Shown here: piece by piece, positions 59,887-64,000 of the stretch
How the letters are laid out: each line of letters opens with the position of its first letter
Position numbering within the stretch: the first letter of the stretch is position 1
From: Sphingomonas sp. SORGH_AS_0950
GTDB lineage: Bacteria; Pseudomonadota; Alphaproteobacteria; Sphingomonadales; Sphingomonadaceae
NCBI RefSeq assembly: GCF_030818415.1
Contig: NZ_JAUTAE010000001.1
Span: forward strand, 1,428,501 to 1,492,500
Direction: 5' to 3'
DNA length: 64,000 nucleotides
Notes under the pieces: model-generated
Seen by the model: only the letters and a program-made list of their open reading frames with translations
Databases searched by the model: none
What the model was told of the DNA's origin: nothing
Position numbers and translations under genes: made by a program

Positions 59887-61542
59887 TTACTCGGTCGGCG
59901 CGGCCTTCTTGGCGCGGGGCTTCTTGGCGGGCGCTTCGGCCTCGGCCTCGCCTTCCGCCGGAGCAGCGGCCTTCTTGGCGCGCGGCTTCTTGGCCGGGGC
60001 TTCCTCGGTCGCCTCGGCGGCATCCGCCTCGCCTTCGGCCGGAGCCGCCTTCTTGGCGCGGGTCGCCTTCTTCGGCGCGTCCTCGGCGCCTTCCTCGGCG
60101 GCGGCGTCCTCGGTCACGTCGGCCTTCTTGGCCTTCGCCTTCGACTTCTTGGCGCCATGGTCATGATCATGGTCGTGGTCATGATTGTGGACGTGCGTGC
60201 CGGTCGCGAAACCGTCCTCGCTCTCGATCGCGGCTTCCAGTTCCTCGCGCGTGGTCTCGCGGTCGGTGATCTCGGCCTTGCCGAACAGGAAGTCGACGAC
60301 CTTGTCCTCATAGAGCGGGGCGCGCAGCTGGGCGGCGGCCATCGGCTCCTGCTGGATATACTGGATGAAGCGCTGGCGATCCTCGGGGCCGTACTGCTGC
60401 GCGGCCTGCGCGATCAGGCGGTTCATCTCCTGCGCGGTCACTTCGACGCCGTTCGCCTGGCCGATCTCCGAGAGGAGCAGGCCCAGACGGACGCGGCGCT
60501 CGGCGATCTTGCGATAGTCGTCGCGCTCCTTCTCCATCTCGGCCTTGGCGGCCTCGGGGTCTTCCTCATGGGTTGCTTCATGCTCGAGCTGCGCCCAGAT
60601 CTGCGAGAACTCGGCCTCGACCATCGACGGCGGCACTTCGAAGTCGTGACCATCGGCCAGCTGGTCGAGCAGCTTGCGCTTCATATAGGTGCGGGTCAGG
60701 CCGTTATGCTCCTGCTCGATCTGCCCCTTCAGCAGGCCGCGCAACTGCTCCAGGCTCTCGAGGCCCAGATTCTTGGCCATCTCGTCGTCGATCTTGGCTT
60801 CGCCGGCGGTCTTCACCGACTTGATCGTCAGGTCGAAGGTCGCGGGCTGACCGGCCAGATCCTTGGCGGGATAGTCCTCGGGGAAGGTGACCGAGATCTG
60901 CTTCTCTTCACCGGCCTTCACGCCGACCAGCTGGTCCTCGAAACCGGGGATCAGGCGACCCGCGCCGATCTCGACCGCCATGTCCTCGCCCGAGCCGCCC
61001 TCGAAGGCGACGCCGTCAGCCGTCTTGCCGACGAAGTCGACGGTGACCTGGTCACCCTCGGCCGCGGCCTTGTCGCCCGCATCGTCCCAGCGCTTCTGCT
61101 GGTCGGCGAACTTCTGGAGCTGTTCGTCCACCGCCTCGTCGGCGACGGCCACGGTCAGACGCTCCAGCTTCAGCGCGTCGATCGCGGGGGTCGGGACCTG
61201 CGGCAGCACTTCGAGCGTGACGTTCAGCGTGGCATCCTTGCCCTGCTCATACTCACCGACCAGCTCGACCTGTGGCTGCATCGCGGGGCGCAGGCCCTGC
61301 TCGACGATCAGCGACTGCACGCCTTCCTGCAGCGCAGTGTTCAGCGCGTCCTGGAGGAGCGCCGGGCCGTGCATCTTGCGGACCAGGTTGGCGGGCACCT
61401 TGCCGGGGCGGAAGCCGGGCATCTTCATCTGCGGAGCGATGCGCTTCAGTTCGGCATCGACCTTGCCCTCGATATCCTGGGCGGTGATGGTGAGCGTGTA
61501 GGCGCGCTTCAGCCCCTCGTTCAGCGTCTCGACAGTCTGCAT
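59887..61542 (-). CDS. tig: Trigger factor with His-Asp run and histone-like C-terminal tail
   Basis: This 551-residue ribosome-associated chaperone has the ribosome-docking signature GFRPGKVP at 43-50 and an FKBP-type PPIase domain at about 160-245 (DQVTVDFVGKTADGVAFEGG). The C-terminal helical chaperone body runs to about residue 440. Unusually, a tail follows: alternating His/Asp at 450-462, then an 89-residue Lys/Ala/Glu-rich segment with KKATRAKKAA (491-500) and two copies of AKKPRAKKA (517 and 539). Typical trigger factors end near 430-450 residues. The tail could bind metal, RNA or DNA, or aid ribosome contact. Confidence 0.96.
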   Translation of the reverse strand: MQTVETLNEGLKRAYTLTITAQDIEGKVDAELKRIAPQMKMPGFRPGKVPANLVRKMHGPALLQDALNTALQEGVQSLIVEQGLRPAMQPQVELVGEYEQGKDATLNVTLEVLPQVPTPAIDALKLERLTVAVADEAVDEQLQKFADQQKRWDDAGDKAAAEGDQVTVDFVGKTADGVAFEGGSGEDMAVEIGAGRLIPGFEDQLVGVKAGEEKQISVTFPEDYPAKDLAGQPATFDLTIKSVKTAGEAKIDDEMAKNLGLESLEQLRGLLKGQIEQEHNGLTRTYMKRKLLDQLADGHDFEVPPSMVEAEFSQIWAQLEHEATHEEDPEAAKAEMEKERDDYRKIAERRVRLGLLLSEIGQANGVEVTAQEMNRLIAQAAQQYGPEDRQRFIQYIQQEPMAAAQLRAPLYEDKVVDFLFGKAEITDRETTREELEAAIESEDGFATGTHVHNHDHDHDHDHGAKKSKAKAKKADVTEDAAAEEGAEDAPKKATRAKKAAPAEGEADAAEATEEAPAKKPRAKKAAAPAEGEAEAEAPAKKPRAKKAAPTE

Positions 61543-61601
61543 CTAAAGGCCTTCAATCTGGAGAAATTCCGTGTGGCTGTCGCCCCGTTTTGACCGGGGA
61601 C

Positions 61602-61686
61602 TGGTGCGGGCGAAGGGACTCGAACCCCCACATCTTACGATACTGGAACCTAAATCCAGCGCGTCTACCAGTTCCGCCACGCCCGC
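61602..61686 (-). tRNA. tRNA-Leu (anticodon TAG)
   Basis: The minus strand begins GCGGGCGTGGCGGAACTGG and ends in an encoded CCA. The anticodon stem CTGGA/TCCAG surrounds loop TTTAGGT. A long variable arm (TATCGTAAGATG region) and the T-arm GGTTCGAGTCC are present, as expected for a class II leucine tRNA reading CUA. It lies 59 bp upstream of tig. Confidence 0.95.
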
Positions 61687-61808
61687 ACGAGGACACCGCC
61701 GATGGGCGCGCGTCTATATCACCATGGGCGGCTTCGGCAAGGGACAACAGGCAACATGTGCGGTCGCGATGCGTTTATCCCCTCCCCAGTCCGAATTGGA
61801 GAGCGAAA

Positions 61809-61967
61809 ATGGCCACCCAGCCCCCGCCCGAAAGCCCGCAGCCGACCCAGCCCGCGCAGCCCGACGCACCCCCGCCCGAAATCGTGCCGCCCGGCCCCGA
61901 TATCGACCAGCCCGCCCCCGGCACCGGCCCCGGCGATCCCGGCACGCAGCAGCCCCCGCAGATTTGA
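61809..61967 (+). CDS. Small Pro/Gln-rich protein, 52 residues
   Basis: The frame MATQPPPESPQPTQPAQPD ... PGTQQPPQI encodes 52 residues, mostly Pro, Gln, Ala and Asp, with no helix, cysteine or membrane segment. GGAGAGCG lies 3-10 nt before the ATG. A second small disordered protein starts 8 bp after its stop, so they may be co-transcribed. Such tiny sequences are easy to over-call in GC-rich DNA. The supporting points are the ribosome-binding site and the paired arrangement. Confidence 0.5.
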   Translation: MATQPPPESPQPTQPAQPDAPPPEIVPPGPDIDQPAPGTGPGDPGTQQPPQI

Positions 61968-61975
61968 GGAAGACG

Positions 61976-62218
61976 ATGGCGACCAACCCCGAAAATCATC
62001 CCGACAGCCCGCCCGCCGAGGCGCCGGAGAACAACCCCGACAGCCCGCCGCGCGAGGACGAGCGCAGCGATATCGAACAGGCGGTCGAGGCGCGCTCCGA
62101 TGCGGTCAAGCGTGGTGAAGGCGGCGAGGAACCGGTGACGTTCACCAGCAGCGGCGAGCATGACGGCGTCGGTGGGACCGGCGGCGTGGTGCGGAACCAG
62201 GATCTGGATGCGCAATAA
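61976..62218 (+). CDS. Small acidic disordered protein, 80 residues
   Basis: This 80-residue hydrophilic protein has a near-duplicate motif (NHPDSPPAEAPE then NNPDSPPREDE), a short helix-prone segment (SDIEQAVEARSDAVKRG) and a Gly-rich end. GAGGAAGA sits just before the ATG, inside the end of the preceding small gene. It has no recognisable domain. The composition resembles stress-related disordered proteins, but that is only a resemblance. Confidence 0.6.
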   Translation: MATNPENHPDSPPAEAPENNPDSPPREDERSDIEQAVEARSDAVKRGEGGEEPVTFTSSGEHDGVGGTGGVVRNQDLDAQ

Positions 62219-62259
62219 CACGGCAGCGGTCTCGGTGAGACACCCTTGCCCTCCCCCAG

Positions 62260-62472
62260 CCCCTCCCGCCTGCGGGAGGGGAGAAGCTTGCGGCAAGGCG
62301 AGAAGATTATCGAAGGCCGTTCGCTAGATTCGAAGCTCACGACAGCGCATTTCACCCGCCCAAAGCACGCCCCTCCCGCAAGCGGGAGGGGATGGGGGAG
62401 GGAAAGCCGCAGGCGATGCCCTCTGCGAGACACCAAACCCTCCCCCCGGCCCCCTCCCGCTTGCGGGAGGGG
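62260..62472. repeat. Cluster of three REP-like palindromes, family A
   Basis: The palindrome with CCCCTCCCGC and GCGGGAGGGG arms occurs at 62260-62281, 62370-62391 and 62451-62472 with centres CT, AA and TT. The fourth copy is at 1701-1722. The cluster lies between the convergent small-protein and gatB genes; no gene is supported in 62219-62482. Confidence 0.85.
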
Positions 62473-62482
62473 GTGCAAGAGA

Positions 62483-63964
62483 TCAACCCACCAGCGCCTT
62501 CTTCAGCAGGTCGTTGACCACCGCCGGATTGGCCTTGCCGCCCATCGCCTTCATCGTCTGACCGACAAAGAAGCCGAACAGCGCTTCCTTGCCCGCGCGA
62601 TACTGGCCCAGCTGGTTGGGGTTCTTCTCCAGAACCTCGGCGATCACCGCCTCGATCGCGCCGGTGTCGCTGGTCTGCTTGAGGCCACGCTCCTCGACGA
62701 TCTTGCTCGGACCGTCGCCCGTCTCCAGCATGATCTCGAACACCTGCTTGGACAGACTGCCCGACAACGTACCGTCGGCGACCAGCGCCAGCAGCTCGGC
62801 TGCCTGGGCGGGGCTGACCGGGCTCTCGGTGATGTCCTTGCCCAGCCGATTGAGCGCGCCGAACAGTTCGGCCGCGACCCAGTTGGCCGCCTGTGCGGGC
62901 TTGGCGCTCGTGCCTTCCAGCGCCTCCAGCAGCCCGTCGAACCAGCGCGCCGTCTCGACCTCGGCGGTCAGCACGCCCGCATTATACGGAGTCAGGCCCA
63001 GCGCCTCGTAACGGCGGCGCTTGGCGTCGGGCAGCTCGGGCAGGCTGGCGCGGCATTCCTCGACGAACGCGTCGGTCAGTTCCAGCGGCAGCAGGTCGGG
63101 ATCGGGGAAGTAGCGGTAATCATGCGCATCTTCCTTCGACCGCATCGAGCGCGTCGTGCCGCTCTCGACGTTGAAGAGGCGCGTTTCCTGGACGATCTTG
63201 CCGCCATCCTCCAGAACCGCGACCTGGCGCTTGGCCTCATACTCGATCGCGGCCATGACGAAGCGGACCGAGTTGACGTTCTTCGTCTCGGTGCGCGTGC
63301 CGAACTCGTCGCCGGGCTTGCGCACCGACACGTTCACGTCGGCGCGCATCGAGCCTTCTTCCATATTGCCGTCGCACGACCCGACATAGCGGAGAATGGC
63401 GCGCAGCTTGCGGAGATAAGCCCCTGCTTCGGCGGGCGAACGCATGTCGGGACGGCTGACGATCTCCATCAGCGCCACGCCCGACCGGTTGAGGTCGACA
63501 TAGGAGCGCGTCGGATGCTGGTCGTGCATCAGCTTGCCCGCATCCTGCTCGACATGGATACGCTCGACACCGATCGACTTGGTCGGGCCGTCGGGGTTCT
63601 TCTCGTCCAGGCTGATCTCGATCGCGCCCTCACCCACCAGCGGGTGGTAGAGCTGGCTGATCTGATAGCCCTGCGGCAGATCGGCGTAGAAATAGTTCTT
63701 CCGGTCGAAGCGCGACCATTTGTTGATCTGCGCGTCGATCGCCATGCCGGTGCGCACCGCCTGGCGGATGCACTCCATATTGGGCACGGGCAGCATGCCG
63801 GGCATCGCGGCGTCGACCAGCGAGACCTGGGTGTTGGGCTCCGCGCCGAACGCGGTCGCCGCGCCGGAGAACAGCTTGGCGTTGGAGGTGACCTGGGCAT
63901 GGACTTCCAGGCCGATCACGACCTCCCATTCCCCCGTCGCGCCCTGGATGCGATATTCGCTCAT
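62483..63964 (-). CDS. gatB: Asp-tRNA(Asn)/Glu-tRNA(Gln) amidotransferase subunit B
   Basis: This 493-residue protein begins [24 protein letters not shown], the standard GatB opening, with [36 protein letters not shown], the cradle-domain [15 protein letters not shown], and a C-terminal YqeY/tail domain ending [15 protein letters not shown]. It binds the misacylated tRNA and phosphorylates it for amidation by GatA/GatC. gatA is expected upstream, beyond the window edge. Complete at both ends. Confidence 0.97.
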   Translation of the reverse strand: MSEYRIQGATGEWEVVIGLEVHAQVTSNAKLFSGAATAFGAEPNTQVSLVDAAMPGMLPVPNMECIRQAVRTGMAIDAQINKWSRFDRKNYFYADLPQGYQISQLYHPLVGEGAIEISLDEKNPDGPTKSIGVERIHVEQDAGKLMHDQHPTRSYVDLNRSGVALMEIVSRPDMRSPAEAGAYLRKLRAILRYVGSCDGNMEEGSMRADVNVSVRKPGDEFGTRTETKNVNSVRFVMAAIEYEAKRQVAVLEDGGKIVQETRLFNVESGTTRSMRSKEDAHDYRYFPDPDLLPLELTDAFVEECRASLPELPDAKRRRYEALGLTPYNAGVLTAEVETARWFDGLLEALEGTSAKPAQAANWVAAELFGALNRLGKDITESPVSPAQAAELLALVADGTLSGSLSKQVFEIMLETGDGPSKIVEERGLKQTSDTGAIEAVIAEVLEKNPNQLGQYRAGKEALFGFFVGQTMKAMGGKANPAVVNDLLKKALVG

Positions 63965-64000
63965 GTTCGATCTCGATGATGAAGATAGTTGATCGCCGTC

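Overview
The window is GC-rich chromosomal DNA from an alphaproteobacterium, most likely a sphingomonad (Sphingomonas or a close relative). The evidence is three large TonB-dependent receptors, an exosortase A (PEP-CTERM) accessory cassette, a fused caa3-type oxidase, a tig/clpP/clpX/lon/hupB block and a dispersed intergenic inverted repeat that I recall as typical of sphingomonad genomes. Genus-level assignment is inference; no rRNA gene is present.

Layout. 1-3.6 kb: exosortase A-associated genes, namely a PLP decarboxylase (partial), an AMP-forming acyl ligase, an acyl carrier protein and two degenerate alpha/beta hydrolases, arranged divergently. 3.7-6.0 kb: a stress cassette (SDR, YciE/YciF ferritin-like protein, manganese catalase). 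6.2-9.1 kb: M28 peptidase, RcnB/glycine-zipper protein, free-Met-(R)-sulfoxide reductase. 9.2-11.7 kb: sugar oxidation genes of the De Ley-Doudoroff type (dgoK, dgoA, aldose 1-dehydrogenase) behind a FadR-like operator. 11.9-18.5 kb: two paralogous TonB receptors in tandem, each preceded by the same 21-bp promoter-proximal block. 18.8-31.4 kb: Tat-exported glycosylasparaginase, MprF, a PDZ protein with a two-component system, a GH18-NodB-GT2 three-domain polysaccharide enzyme, a VirJ/AcvB-type lysyl-PG hydrolase candidate and PhoD. 31.6-38.4 kb: a third TonB receptor, SleB-like cell wall hydrolase, HAD phosphatase and a PAS hybrid histidine kinase. 38.6-46.7 kb: DUF2946-like and PepSY membrane proteins, TspO, then a five-gene oxidase operon in which every junction is a 4-nt stop/start overlap. 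46.7-64 kb: EAL protein, tRNA-Val, then the proteostasis block on the minus strand (tig, clpP, clpX, lon, hupB) interrupted by M1 peptidase, Ca2+/H+ antiporter, a frameshifted acetyltransferase, and a GT2 plus membrane protein; tRNA-Leu, two small disordered proteins and gatB close the window.

The most interesting observations are: (i) the subunit I/III oxidase fusion lacks the K-channel lysine and serine and the D-channel asparagine pair; (ii) the lon leader can form two mutually exclusive hairpins, one of which covers the Shine-Dalgarno sequence, below an RpoH-like promoter; (iii) trigger factor carries a His-Asp run and a histone-H1-like Lys/Ala tail; (iv) a single-protein GH18/deacetylase/synthase lies between mprF and a VirJ-type hydrolase gene; (v) a histidine kinase has no ATG, GTG or TTG start before its first membrane helix. 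I see no CRISPR array, prophage or insertion sequence, and no cassette I could confidently call an entirely new system.
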